A stretch of DNA of 64,000 nucleotides, taken from Fodinibacter sp963695175 (GTDB lineage Bacteria; Actinomycetota; Actinomycetes; Actinomycetales; Dermatophilaceae). Below the pieces are notes generated by a model, which had not been told where the DNA came from, did not search any database, and was given only the letters and a program-made list of their open reading frames with translations. The stretch covers positions 372,001-436,000 of the forward strand of contig CAVOGG010000003.1 in the NCBI GenBank assembly GCA_963695175.1. The letters are read 5' to 3'. Of the stretch, positions 51,970 through 61,026 are shown one piece after another; the stretch's first letter is position 1; every line of letters begins with the position of its first letter. The translations under genes were made by a program, and so were the position numbers.

Positions 51970-52443
51970 CTACAGACCGGCGTTCGCGTGCAGCCAGGCC
52001 TCGATGCTGTCCGGGAGTAGCCCGGGAACCCCGGTGAGCCACATCGTCAGCCAGAACGCGAAGCCGACGAAGAAGAGCGTCACGAGCCCGACGATGCCCT
52101 TGACCGACCAGTGCTGCCTCCTGACCCACTGCTCCCAGGCCCGCACCTTGTCCTTGACGAACTCGAGCAGCCGCGAGGCCGGCTCGAACTCCGAGGCCCA
52201 CACCGCGATGCCGAGGATCACGATCAGCCAGCCGGGGCCGGGCAGCGGCACCAGCACCAGCCCGCCGAGCACCATGACCAGCCCCGCGAAGAGCACCGCG
52301 CCCTGGTACAGCGGACGCCACCGCGGGCTGGCCCGGATCCTGCGACGCCACTCCCAGTCGTCCTCGTCCTCGGGGTCCCGCAACAGGTGGTGCTCGTGGG
52401 GCTCGTGGTGCTTCGCCGGGTCCCGCTGCTCGTGCGGCGTCAC
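51970..52443 (-). CDS. PGPGW-type (TIGR02611-like) small membrane protein
   Basis: 157 residues from GTG 52443, which overlaps the aminotransferase stop (GTGA). A His/Glu/Asp-rich start precedes a hairpin membrane segment, AVLFAGLVMVLGGLVLVPLPGPGWLIVILGIAVWASEF, with the diagnostic PLPGPGW. A second membrane pair, GIVGLVTLFFVGFAFWLTMWL, follows near the C-terminus. The function of this actinobacterial family is unknown. It is co-translated with pabC. Confidence 0.85.
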   Translation of the reverse strand: MTPHEQRDPAKHHEPHEHHLLRDPEDEDDWEWRRRIRASPRWRPLYQGAVLFAGLVMVLGGLVLVPLPGPGWLIVILGIAVWASEFEPASRLLEFVKDKVRAWEQWVRRQHWSVKGIVGLVTLFFVGFAFWLTMWLTGVPGLLPDSIEAWLHANAGL

Positions 52444-53282
52444 GGGTCCACCCCCAGGGCGGCGTGGGCCGCCCACACCTGCCGCACCCGCGCCGTCAGC
52501 GGCCCGGGAGCGGGCAGGGCCCGGCCGTCCGCGGCCGACACCGGGAAGACGTCCTTGATCGAGGAGGTGATGAAGACCTCGTCGGCCCGGGTGAGCACCT
52601 CCAGCGGCAGCGCCTCCTCGACCACCTCCACGCCATCCGCGGCACACCACTCGAGGACGAGCTCGCGGGTGATGCCCGCGAGGCAGCCGCTGTCGAGCGG
52701 CGGCGTGCGGACAACGCCGTCGATGACGACGAAGACGTTGCTGCCGGTGGCCTCGCACAGCTCACCGCGGGTGTTGCCGAAGATCGCCTCGAGCGCGCCC
52801 TGCCCCTTGGCGCGGGCCAGGGCGATGACGTTGTCGGCGTACGACGTCGTCTTCAGGCCTGCCGTCGCCGCGCGCTCGTTGCGCACCCACGGAACGGTGA
52901 CCACAGAACCGTGCGCCTCGGGCCGGGTGTGGGGCACCGCCGTGACGATGTGGGTGAGGTCGGAGTCGTGCCGGTCCGAGCCGAGCGGTCCGCGCCCACC
53001 GGTCACCGTGAACCGCAGGCGCCCGAAGCCGATCGGGTCGCCGTCGAGCACGGCCTCGATGCCCTCGCGGATCCGGTCGTGGTCGGCCGCCGGCAGGCCC
53101 AGGCCGGACATCGTCCGGTCGAGCCGCCGCAGGTGGCGGGTGACCGCGAAGGGCACCCCGTGGTCGATCTTCGCGGTCTCGAAGGCACCGTCGCCCACCG
53201 TGACGCCGTGGTCGACGGCGCTCACCGCTGGGGTGTCGGGCCCGACGAGCGTGCCGTCGACCCAGACCCGGATGTCAGTCAT
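52440..53282 (-). CDS. pabC: Aminodeoxychorismate lyase / class IV aminotransferase
   Basis: 280 residues. The PLP Lys lies in LKTTSYADN, with EATGSNVFVV and DHGVTVGDGAFET as the usual fold type IV motifs. It would release p-aminobenzoate and pyruvate from aminodeoxychorismate for folate synthesis. It lies directly downstream of pabB on the same strand (gap 3 bases), which separates it from branched-chain or D-amino-acid aminotransferases of the same fold. Confidence 0.88.
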   Translation of the reverse strand: MTDIRVWVDGTLVGPDTPAVSAVDHGVTVGDGAFETAKIDHGVPFAVTRHLRRLDRTMSGLGLPAADHDRIREGIEAVLDGDPIGFGRLRFTVTGGRGPLGSDRHDSDLTHIVTAVPHTRPEAHGSVVTVPWVRNERAATAGLKTTSYADNVIALARAKGQGALEAIFGNTRGELCEATGSNVFVVIDGVVRTPPLDSGCLAGITRELVLEWCAADGVEVVEEALPLEVLTRADEVFITSSIKDVFPVSAADGRALPAPGPLTARVRQVWAAHAALGVDP

Positions 53283-53285
53283 GCG

Positions 53286-54341
53286 TCACACCCTTCCATG
53301 CCCGGCCCGACCGCCCGTGGCCAGCGCCACCAGACGCGCCGCCTTGAGCTCGGTCTCGCGCCACTCCCCCTCGGCATCACTTCCCCACGTGATGCCGGCA
53401 CCCGTCCCGAACCGCAGGACGCGCCGCCCGGTGTCGTCGCGGGCCGCCCAGAAGGTGCGGATACCGACGGCGAGCTCCGCGTCGTCGCGGTCGGCGTCGA
53501 CCCAGCCCACCGCGCCGCAGTACGGGCCGCGCGGCACCGGCTCGAGGTCGGCGATCGCCCGGAGCGCGGTGTGCTTGGGGGCGCCGCTGACCGACCCGGG
53601 CGGGAAGCTCGCCTCGAACAGGTCGCGCCAGCTCGTGCCCGGTCGCAGCGTGCCCGACACGTCCGAGACGAGGTGCACCAGCCCCGGGTGCTCCTCGACG
53701 CGACACAGGTGGTCGACCTCGACGGTGCCCGGCAGGCTGACGTGCCCGAGGTCGTGCCGCACGAGGTCGACGATCATGACGTTCTCGGCGTAGTCCTTCG
53801 CCAGCAGCTCGGCCGACGTGGGGGCCGTGCCCTTGATCGGGCGCGAGGTCACCCGGTCCCCGCGCCGCACGAGGTAGGCCTCCGGCGACGCACAGGCGAG
53901 CTCGAGCCCCACCTCGGGCAGGTCGAGCGTCGCCGCGTACGGCGCCGGGTTGCCGGCCGCCAGGCGGGCGCCGAGGTCGGACAGCCGGGCGCCTTCGGGC
54001 AGGTCGTGCTCCATGACCCGGCAGAGGTTGACCTGGTAGACGGTGCCCGCCGCGATCCGCCGGCGTACCTCGGCGACGCCCTCGACGTAGGCCGCGTGGT
54101 CCAGGCTGGTGCGCCAGCCGCCGGTCAGCGCGGGCCACCCGGCGCCGTCCCGCGCTCCCTGCGAGGCGGGCACGGCATCCGGCCCGCGCCGCACGTGGTC
54201 CATCCGCACCGCGGTGAACGCGCCCTCGAAGGTGACCACGACGACCCAGAACCCGCTCGTGAGGTCCTCGACGTCGTGGCTGACGGCGCGGACGCCGCGG
54301 GCCACGAGCGACCCGAACCTCGCCTCCGACACGCCCCGCAT
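53286..54341 (-). CDS. pabB: Aminodeoxychorismate synthase component I
   Basis: 351 residues. Chorismate-binding motifs run in order: GTVYQVNLCRVM, ASPEAYLVRRGDRVTSRPIKGT, DYAENVMIVDLVRHDLGHV, PPGSVSGAPKHTALRAI and GTGAGITWGSDAEGEW. PIKGT and the absence of feedback Trp-site residues fit PabB rather than TrpE. It converts chorismate with ammonia or glutamine-derived ammonia; no pabA is in the window. ATG 54341 and GTG 54332 are both possible starts. It is shorter than classic PabB (about 450), with a reduced N-terminal half. Confidence 0.88.
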   Translation of the reverse strand: MRGVSEARFGSLVARGVRAVSHDVEDLTSGFWVVVVTFEGAFTAVRMDHVRRGPDAVPASQGARDGAGWPALTGGWRTSLDHAAYVEGVAEVRRRIAAGTVYQVNLCRVMEHDLPEGARLSDLGARLAAGNPAPYAATLDLPEVGLELACASPEAYLVRRGDRVTSRPIKGTAPTSAELLAKDYAENVMIVDLVRHDLGHVSLPGTVEVDHLCRVEEHPGLVHLVSDVSGTLRPGTSWRDLFEASFPPGSVSGAPKHTALRAIADLEPVPRGPYCGAVGWVDADRDDAELAVGIRTFWAARDDTGRRVLRFGTGAGITWGSDAEGEWRETELKAARLVALATGGRAGHGRV

Positions 54342-54363
54342 CGTATGCGGCGGCCGGGCGGGG

Positions 54364-55002
54364 TCAGCCGCCGTCGATGACGAGGTCGGCCCTGGCGAAG
54401 GTGGAGCGGACGAATGCGGCGTTCGGGTCGTCGACCGCAGCCACCCAGGCCGCGGCCCGTTCGGGCGGCTTGCCGAACTCGACGTGTCGCGCGACGAGAC
54501 GGGCGGTGCGCACCTCCGCCGCGACCTGCACGACCCACACCTCGTCGAGCAGGTCGCGCACAGCCGCCCACGGCCCGTCGTCGACGAGCAGGTAGTTGCC
54601 CTCCGTGACGACGACGTCGGTGCCTTCCGGCACAGCGACCGCACCGGCCACGGACTCCTCGATCGAGCGGTCGTAGGTCGGGGCCCAGACCGTGTGGGGG
54701 CCGCCACCGCGCAACCGGGTCAGCAGCGCCGCGTAGCCGGCTCCGTCGAAGGTGTCGATGGCGCCCTTGCGGTCCGTTCGCCCGAGGGCGGCGAGTGCGA
54801 CGTTGGCCAGGTGGAAGCCGTCCATCGGCACCAGCACCGCGGTGGTTCCGTTCTCCCGCAGGGCAGCCACGAGGGATGCCGTGAGCGTGGACTTGCCCGA
54901 CCCCGGCTCCCCCACCACGCCGACGAGGACCGGCCGACCCGCACCGACCCGGGCCCGGAGGCCGAGGACGCGGTCGACGAGCGTGTCGAGGGTGGGGTCC
55001 AT
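54364..55002 (-). CDS. P-loop nucleoside/sugar kinase (uridine kinase-like)
   Basis: 212 residues. Walker A GEPGSGKST is near residue 30. The phosphate-acceptor region is VPMDGFHLAN, and VVVTEGNYLLVDDGPW and ARLVARHVEFGKPPERAAAWV follow. This matches the FrcK/PanK-like nucleotide kinase branch often annotated nucleoside/nucleotide kinase family. ATG 55002 is used; a GTG at 55014 that overlaps the channel gene stop (GTGA) is equally possible. The substrate is uncertain; fructose, pantothenate or a nucleoside are the family options. Confidence 0.85.
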   Translation of the reverse strand: MDPTLDTLVDRVLGLRARVGAGRPVLVGVVGEPGSGKSTLTASLVAALRENGTTAVLVPMDGFHLANVALAALGRTDRKGAIDTFDGAGYAALLTRLRGGGPHTVWAPTYDRSIEESVAGAVAVPEGTDVVVTEGNYLLVDDGPWAAVRDLLDEVWVVQVAAEVRTARLVARHVEFGKPPERAAAWVAAVDDPNAAFVRSTFARADLVIDGG

Positions 55003-55010
55003 CGGCCCGG

Positions 55011-55784
55011 TCACTTCCGCTGCCGGTGACCGGCGAACTGCGACACGACGATCGCGACGATCGTGACGAGGAAGACCTGCCCGAGCACGGCCTCGGAGGA
55101 GACGAGCAGCCGGGACACCTCGGTGGTGGGCGCGATGTCGCCGATGCCGAGCGTCGACATCGTGGTGAGGCTGAGGTACGTGAGGGCGGTGGACTCCTGG
55201 GGCACCCCGAAGGGCGGCACCGAGCTCCAGACCTCGACGGCCTGGAACAGGGCCGCGTAGGCGACCCCGATCTGGAGGTAGGCGGTGATCGCCCCGAGCA
55301 CCGTGCGACCCCCGACGACGGTGTGCTGGGAGATCCGCCGGATGACGATGACCGGCAGGGCGACGACCAGGACGAGCCACAGCGGGTCAGCCTCGCGGGG
55401 GTGCACCGGGCCCACTCCGTCCCCGCCGAACAGCAGGTCCGCGAGGGACAGTGCGGCGAGGGCACCCACGGCGAGCAGCACCACCACCGTGACCACCCGC
55501 CGGGCCTGCCGTCGCATCCCGGTCGCCCGCGCCGCGGCGACCAGCGCGACACCGCTCATCGTGTGGGCGAGCAGGGAGTCGCCCCACGAGTCGCCCACGT
55601 TGATCAGCGAGGACACCACGATCGTGGCGATGACGAAGAAGAGCACGACGCCGAACCGGTCGACCGGGTCGGCCCGCCAGTCGCGCCACACCCGGTCCAC
55701 CCACGGGAAGACGGCACGCGGGCGCGGGAGCGGGCCGGACGGAGGGGGCGGTTCGGTCGGCTCGGAGCCCTCCCGCAGGGACAT
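55011..55784 (-). CDS. Two-pore-domain-type potassium channel protein with variant filter
   Basis: 257 residues from ATG 55784, with GGGAGG upstream. Helices include VVLFFVIATIVVSSLINVG, VTVVVLLAVGALAALSLADLLFG, LWLVLVVALPVIVIRRIS and VFLVTIVAIVVSQFAG. The pore loop ALTYLSLTTMSTLGIGDIAP carries TLGIGD in place of the usual TVGYGD selectivity filter. This is still within the Ion_trans_2 family. It is a plasma-membrane ion channel. The 3' end abuts the kinase gene. Confidence 0.85.
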   Translation of the reverse strand: MSLREGSEPTEPPPPSGPLPRPRAVFPWVDRVWRDWRADPVDRFGVVLFFVIATIVVSSLINVGDSWGDSLLAHTMSGVALVAAARATGMRRQARRVVTVVVLLAVGALAALSLADLLFGGDGVGPVHPREADPLWLVLVVALPVIVIRRISQHTVVGGRTVLGAITAYLQIGVAYAALFQAVEVWSSVPPFGVPQESTALTYLSLTTMSTLGIGDIAPTTEVSRLLVSSEAVLGQVFLVTIVAIVVSQFAGHRQRK

Positions 55785-55988
55785 GCCGGCCTCCCTTCGC
55801 ACCCGGGGCGCCACCGGGTCGGCGGCGCGGCGGAGCCAACCTATCGCCACGCCCGCACGGCCCTTCGTGGGCGCGCCGGACGAGGTGCCGGCACGGCCGT
55901 TCCGGGCTGATGACAGCGGGTCAGGCTCGGCGTAGCGTCGGCGGGTGGACCACTTCGCCACGAAGGGCCCGACTGATCGGAGGTTGAG

Positions 55989-56606
55989 ATGTTCATCCAG
56001 GTCATCCAAGGGATGTGCACGGACGAGTCGATGCTGCGCCAGCAGATGGACCGGTGGAGGGAGGAGCTCGCCCCCGGCGCGCAGGGCTGGCTCGGCGGCA
56101 CCTACGGCATGACCGACGACGGGCAGTTCGTCGCGGTCGTGCGCTTCGAGTCCCGCGAGGCCGCCGCCCGCAACTCCCTGCGCCCCGAGCAGGGCGAGTG
56201 GTGGGCCGCGGCGAGCAGGTGCTTCGACGGCGAGGTGAGCTTCCACGACTGCGACGACGCGATCATGATGCTCGACGGCGGCTCGGACGACGCCGGGTTC
56301 GTGCAGGTCATCCAGGGCCGGCTCGACGACCCCACGCGCTTCCGCGAGTTCATGTCGCAGCCGATGGACATGCTGCACGAGGCCCGCCCGGAGATCATCG
56401 GCGGCACGATCGCCATCGACGCCGACGGCTGGTTCACCGAGACGATGGCCTTCCGCAGCGAGGCCGAGGCCCGCCAGGGCGAGCAGATGGAGATGCCGGA
56501 CGAGATGGCGGGTCAGTTCAACCGCGAGATGGAGCAGGTGCGCGAGATGCGCTTCCTCGACCTGCACCACCCGTGGTTCGCCAGTGCCGGGTCCGGCGGG
56601 ATGTGA
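55989..56606 (+). CDS. Duplicated ABM/dimeric alpha-beta barrel-like protein
   Basis: 205 residues in two tandem copies of about 100. Each opens with FIQVIQG or FVQVIQG, then a helix, then GGTYGMTDDGQFVAVVRFES or GGTIAIDADGWFTETMAFRS. The fold looks like an antibiotic-biosynthesis-monooxygenase-type ferredoxin fold, internally dimerised. It is Met- and Asp-rich with no metal motif. GGAGGT lies about 5 bases upstream of the ATG, and a strong hairpin follows the stop. The function is unknown; ABM folds can be oxygenases or mere dimer scaffolds. Confidence 0.82.
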   Translation: MFIQVIQGMCTDESMLRQQMDRWREELAPGAQGWLGGTYGMTDDGQFVAVVRFESREAAARNSLRPEQGEWWAAASRCFDGEVSFHDCDDAIMMLDGGSDDAGFVQVIQGRLDDPTRFREFMSQPMDMLHEARPEIIGGTIAIDADGWFTETMAFRSEAEARQGEQMEMPDEMAGQFNREMEQVREMRFLDLHHPWFASAGSGGM

Positions 56607-56624
56607 CAGCGCCCCGGGATGACC

Positions 56625-56653
56625 GAAGCCCACCACATGATGTGGTGGGCTTC
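56625..56653 (+). terminator. Hairpin after the ABM-like gene
   Basis: GAAGCCCACCACA and TGTGGTGGGCTTC form a 13-bp perfect stem with a 3-base loop, 18 bases after the stop and just before the tRNA cluster on the other strand. Confidence 0.85.
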
Positions 56654-56665
56654 CGTCGTACGGGG

Positions 56666-56740
56666 TGGACGCGAGAGGACTCGAACCTCCGACCCCCACC
56701 GTGTCAAGGTGGTGCGCTAACCAGGCTGCGCTACGCGTCC
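56666..56740 (-). tRNA. tRNA-Val (anticodon GAC)
   Basis: Acceptor GGACGCG pairs with CGCGTCC. The anticodon stem is CCACC/GGTGG with loop TTGACAC, giving GAC. The T-loop is GGTTCGAGTCC. CCA is not encoded. First of three tandem minus-strand tRNAs. Confidence 0.93.
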
Positions 56741-56767
56741 GTGCGGTACTGCTAGGGGTACTACTCG

Positions 56768-56838
56768 AGGTGGAGACGGGATTTGAACCCGTGTACGCGG
56801 CTTTGCAGGCCGCTGCCTCGCCTCTCGGCCACTCCACC
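56768..56838 (-). tRNA. tRNA-Cys (anticodon GCA)
   Basis: Acceptor GGTGGAG pairs with CTCCACC. The anticodon stem is GCGGC/GCCGC with loop CTGCAAA, giving GCA. The discriminator is U, as expected for Cys. At 71 nt it is typical of short tRNA-Cys. Confidence 0.93.
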
Positions 56839-56860
56839 GTGGGGGCGGCTACACCCTCCG

Positions 56861-56933
56861 AGCGGATGACCGGGTTCGAACCGGCGACCTCAACCTTGGC
56901 AAGGTTGCGCTCTACCAACTGAGCTACATCCGC
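56861..56933 (-). tRNA. tRNA-Gly (anticodon GCC)
   Basis: Acceptor GCGGATG pairs with CATCCGC. The anticodon stem is CAACC/GGTTG with loop TTGCCAA, giving GCC. The T-loop is GGTTCGAACCC. It is the 5'-most of the tRNA-Gly-Cys-Val cluster in its own direction. Confidence 0.93.
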
Positions 56934-57034
56934 GCGCGCCGTGGCTCTCTCGAACCCCTTTGGCGTGCTCGCAGACATTATCCGATCGCCGCGACGATCT
57001 CCAAACCGGCGGGCCAGCGGGCCGGCGCGAGCCG

Positions 57035-58210
57035 TCAGCGCTCGGCGTCGACCCGCCGGGCCTCCTCGGCCGGCTGCGAGGGGGTGCCGGGCACGGGGCC
57101 CGACGCGGCATCCGGCGGCGTCGGCCGCCCCGCACCGGACATGGGGGTCAGCGGGCCGCGCGCGGCCTCGCGCAGGCGGGAGATGCCGAGGTCGTCGTCA
57201 TCACCCACGGAGCCGTAACCGTCGAACGGGTCGTCCCAGCCGGCCGGGCGATCACGGCGCTCGATGCGGGACTCGCGCATCCCGACCACCCACGCGCCGA
57301 GCCGCTCGTGGAGGGCGCGGTGCTCGGCGGCCGGCCAGAGCTCGCGGATCGACGCGTTGAACGCGGCGCCGATGAGCACGGCGATCGCGAGGGCGTAGAG
57401 CCAGATCAGCAGCACGATGGGCGCCGAGAGCGGGCCGTAGATCGAGGTGCCCCCGCTCAGCGACGCGGCGATCGTCCCGCGCAGGAAGAAGGACGCGAGC
57501 ACCCAGATCACCAGGGTGAGGACGGCACCCGGCACGTCGCGCAGCCACGGCGACCGGCGCGGGGTGCTCACGTGGTACAGGCTCGTGAGGCTCCCGACGG
57601 TGAGCAGGATGACGAGCGGCCAGTAGAGCACGATGAGGGCGTCCCACGGCTTCGGAAGGATGTCGCCGAGCAGGCTGGGCCCGAGCAGCACCAGCGGGAT
57701 CGTGACGATGCCGACGAGGAGCGCGAGGACGTAGAGCGTGAACGACAGCACGCGGGTGTGCACGATGCCGCGCTCGTCCGACTGGCCGTACATGATCGAG
57801 ATGGTGTCGACGAAGACGTTGAGGGCGCGCGACCCCGACCACAGCGAGAGCAGGAAGCCGATCGAGAGCAGGTCGACGCGCGGGCCGCGGATCACGTCGG
57901 TGATGGTGGGGACGATGGTGTGGGTGATCACGTCGTCGGTGAGGAAGCGGTGTGCGTAGTCGGTCATCAGGACCAGCACGTCCTGGCGACGGTCCTGGCC
58001 CATGGCGTTTCCGACGAAGCCGATGCTGCCGAACAGCCCGAGGATGAGCGGCGGGAGCGAGAGCAGGGCGAAGAAGCCCGCCTCCGAGGCCAGGCCGGTG
58101 ACCCGGTAGCGCATGCAGATGCGGATGGTCGTGACGACGAGCCGGGCGAGCGCGAGCAGGCCCGGAACGCGCCCGAGCACCCGGCGCACCCGCCGCCTCG
58201 CCTCGGTCAT
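57035..58210 (-). CDS. YihY/BrkB-family (UPF0761) membrane protein
   Basis: 391 residues from ATG 58210. Six membrane helices follow the family pattern, with GLASEAGFFALLSLPPLILGLFG, SLWSGSRALNVFVDTISIMYG, LYVLALLVGIVTIPLVLLG and APIVLLIWLYALAIAVLIGAAFNA. The cytosolic C-terminal tail of about 80 residues is acidic then Pro-rich. The role of the family is not settled. It diverges from the acyl-CoA dehydrogenase gene with only 32 bases between starts. Confidence 0.88.
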   Translation of the reverse strand: MTEARRRVRRVLGRVPGLLALARLVVTTIRICMRYRVTGLASEAGFFALLSLPPLILGLFGSIGFVGNAMGQDRRQDVLVLMTDYAHRFLTDDVITHTIVPTITDVIRGPRVDLLSIGFLLSLWSGSRALNVFVDTISIMYGQSDERGIVHTRVLSFTLYVLALLVGIVTIPLVLLGPSLLGDILPKPWDALIVLYWPLVILLTVGSLTSLYHVSTPRRSPWLRDVPGAVLTLVIWVLASFFLRGTIAASLSGGTSIYGPLSAPIVLLIWLYALAIAVLIGAAFNASIRELWPAAEHRALHERLGAWVVGMRESRIERRDRPAGWDDPFDGYGSVGDDDDLGISRLREAARGPLTPMSGAGRPTPPDAASGPVPGTPSQPAEEARRVDAER

Positions 58211-58242
58211 GGTGCCAACCGTAACCGCCGTACCCTCGGGGG

Positions 58243-59898
58243 GTGCGGACCCACGTCGTCTCCAACGTCGTCCCGGCCCCCAGCGGGCTCCACCTGCTGC
58301 GTTCCGACCCGGCCCTCGCCGAGGCGGTCGAGCGCTGGGTCGCACCGGCTGACCCGGACGGGGCCGCTGCGCTCGACGACCTGGGCGTGCTCGCCGGCAC
58401 GCCCGAGGTCCGCCAGTGGGCCGACCAGGCCGACCGGGTCGCCCCGGTGCTGCGCACCCACGGCCCCACCGGTGAGCGGCTCGACGAGGTCGAGTTCCAC
58501 CCGGCCTACCACCGCCTGCTCGAGGTGGCCGTCGGCAACGGGCTCACCGCGGAGGCCTGGACCCGCCCCGCCGGCACCGGCGCCCACGCCCGGCGCGCCG
58601 CCGGCTTCGTCGTGTGGTCGCAGGTCGAGGCCGGCCATCTCTGCCCCGTCTCGATGACGTATGCCGCGGCGCCGGCGCTGGCGGCCGAGCCCGACGTGGC
58701 CGCGCGCTGGGTGCCCGGCCTCGCCTCGCGCTCGTACGACCCCGTGCTGTCGCCGATGGCCGACAAGGCCGGGCTGACCGTCGGCATGGGCATGACCGAG
58801 AAGCAGGGCGGCTCCGACGTGCGCGCCAACACCACCCGGGCGGTCGCCGACCCGGGCGGCCCGCTCGAGGGCGACACCTACCGGCTCACCGGGCACAAGT
58901 GGTTCTGCTCGGCGCCGATGAGCGACGCCTTCCTCGTCCTGGCCCGGACCGACGCCGGCATCGGCTGCTTCCTCCTCCCCCGCGTGCTGGACGACGGCAC
59001 CCGCAACGACATCCGGCTGCAGCGCCTGAAGGACAAGCTCGGCAACCGCTCGAACGCGTCGTCGCGAGATCGAGCTCGACGGCGCCTGGGCGGTGCGCGT
59101 CGGCGACGAGGGACGCGGCATCCGCACGATCATCGGCATGGTCGCCTCGACCCGGCTCGACTGCGTGCTCGGCTCGACGGCCACGATGCGGGCCGGCGCT
59201 CGTGCGGGCGGTGCACCACGCGCGGCACCGCAGCGCGTTCGGGGCGCTGCTCGTCGACCAGCCGCTGATGCGCAACGTGCTCGCCGACCTGGCCCTGGAG
59301 ACCGAGGCGGCGACCGTGCTCGCGATGCGGCTCGCCCACGCCGTCGACGCCGGCGAGGACGACGTTCGTGCGCCTGGGCGTCGCGCTGGGCAAGTTCTGG
59401 GTCTGCAAGCGCACCGCGCCGATGGTCGGCCGAGGCGCTGGAGTGCCTCGGCGGCAACGGCTACGTCGAGGAGAACGGCCTGGCCCGGCTCTACCGCGAG
59501 GCCCCGCTCAACTCGATCTGGGAGGGGTCGGGCAACGTCAACGCGCTCGACGTCCTGCGCGCCCTGACCCGCGAGCCGGCATCGCTGGCGGCGCTCGGCC
59601 AGGAGCTGGCCCTCGCCCGCGGCCACGACCGCGCGCTCGACGCCGCGATCGACGACTGGAGTCGGCCGGCGCGCTCGCCCTCGGCCCGGACGCGCCGTGG
59701 GGTGCCCGCCGGCTGGTCGAGCGGCTGGCCCTGACCCTGCAGGCCTCGCTGCTCGTCCGGTACTCCCCCGGGCCGGTCGCCGACGCGTTCGTCGCCAGCC
59801 GCCTCGGCGGCGACCACGGCGGCACGTTCGGCACCCTCGGCGCCTCGGTCGGGCCGGATGCCGTGTCGCTGCTGCTGGAGCGCGCGCTCAGGGAGTGA
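58243..59898 (+). CDS. AidB-like acyl-CoA dehydrogenase, broken by five indels
   Basis: About 550 residues after correction. Family motifs include MGMTEKQGGSDVRANTTRA, HKWFCSAPMSDAFLVLA, KLGNRSNASSEIELDGAW (after correction), FGALLVDQPLM, LECLGGNGYVEENG and YREAPLNSIWEGSGNV, the AidB hallmark. Frame breaks lie near 59053, 59197, 59364, 59430 and 59665. Each is a single base, and each restores a conserved motif when corrected; for example GCCGGCGCTCGT should be GCCGCGCTCGT. AidB-type flavoproteins are linked to alkylation-stress protection or isovaleryl-CoA-like oxidation. The GTG start and divergence from the YihY gene give no regulatory clue. The breaks are probably sequence errors. Confidence 0.82.
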
Positions 59899-60942
59899 GC
59901 GCCAGCCGCTCCTTCTCCGCCTCGACGTCGAAGTCGGCCGCCGGCCACTTCGGGTCGATCGGCTCGAGCGTCTCGAGGAGCAGGTTGGTGACGGCGAGCC
60001 GGGCGTACCACTTGCGGTCGGCCGGGACGACGAACCACGGCGCGGCATCCGTCGAGCACGTCTCGAGCGCCGCCTGGTAGGCCTGCATGTAGTCGGCCCA
60101 GTGACCGCGCTCGTCGATGTCGCTCGGGTTGTACTTCCAGTACTTGTCCTCGCGCTCGAGCCGCTCGCCGAGGCGGGCCTTCTGCTCGGCGCGCGAGATG
60201 TGCAGCATCACCTTGACGACCACGGTGCCGTCGTCGACGACGCCCCGCTCGAAGGTGTTGATCTGGGTGTAGCGCCGTGACCACGTCTGGCGCGGCACCA
60301 GGTCGTGCACCCGCACGATGAGCACGTCCTCGTAGTGGCTGCGGTCGAACACCCCGATCAGGCCGGGTGTCGGCAGCGCGTTGCGGATCCGCCACAGGAA
60401 CGGGTGGCGCTGCTCCTCCGGGCTCGGCGCCTTGAACGAGGTGATGTGCACGCCCTGCGGGTCGACCGCCCCGACGACGTGGCGCATGATGCCGCCCTTG
60501 CCGGAGGTGTCCATGCCCTGGATGACGAGCAGCACCGAGCGGTGGCCGCCGCCCTTGGACTCGGCGAAGAGCCGCTCCTGCAGGTCGCCGAGCCGGGACT
60601 GCAGCTCGTCCATGACCTCCCTTGCCCTCCGCCTTGTCGCCGGTGAAGGCGGGGGTCGAGTGCGGGTCGGGTCGGCAAGGTGGAAACCGGGACCCACCCG
60701 CGGCGCGTCGGTCCAGGTGACGCGGCTGGACGGCCTTGTCCTTGCGGGCCTGGCCGCCTTGGCCTCGCTTCTCGCGCGCCTTCTCCGCGGCCTTGCCGGA
60801 GAGCTTGCGGTCGGGGGTCACCTCTTCGTCGACGGCGCGCCGGCCTTCGCGGACGCACCAGCCCTCGCCGGGGTCCTTGCCCTTGTCGCCCTTGCGCTTG
60901 GCACGCTTCGACGCCGGCCTTGGTCTTCGATCCCTTGTCCAT
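59888..60942 (-). CDS. PPK2-family polyphosphate kinase with Lys-rich N-terminus, several indels
   Basis: The kinase core is intact over about 260 residues: GMDTSGKGGIMRHVV (Walker A), FLWRIRNALPTPG, GVFDRSHYEDVLIVRVH (Walker B-like lid), YKWKYNPSDIDERGHW-like EDKYWKYNPSDI and WFVVPADRKWYARLAV. PPK2 moves phosphate between polyphosphate and nucleotides. The N-terminal part, read from ATG 60942 (AAGGA upstream), is very Lys-rich (KRAKRKGDKGKDPGEGW, SGKAAEKAREKRGQGG). It joins the core through at least three frame breaks (about 60912, 60730 and 60620, with HSTPAFTGDKAEGK in a different frame). Whether the basic tail is fused or belongs to a separate gene cannot be settled until the indels are fixed. 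It fits a polyphosphate theme with the CYTH-CHAD gene. Confidence 0.8.
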
Positions 60943-61026
60943 CGCCGCATCCTTGCCGATCGGGGGGCGTGGCAGGGCCGTCGGCAGTCTTCGCTCACCC
61001 GCGTCGCGGCTGACACACTCGCTCGC

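Noticed and set aside
59053..59898. Reading the acyl-CoA dehydrogenase as a true pseudogene
   Set aside because: Every break is one base and conserved motifs continue on both sides; error is more likely than decay.
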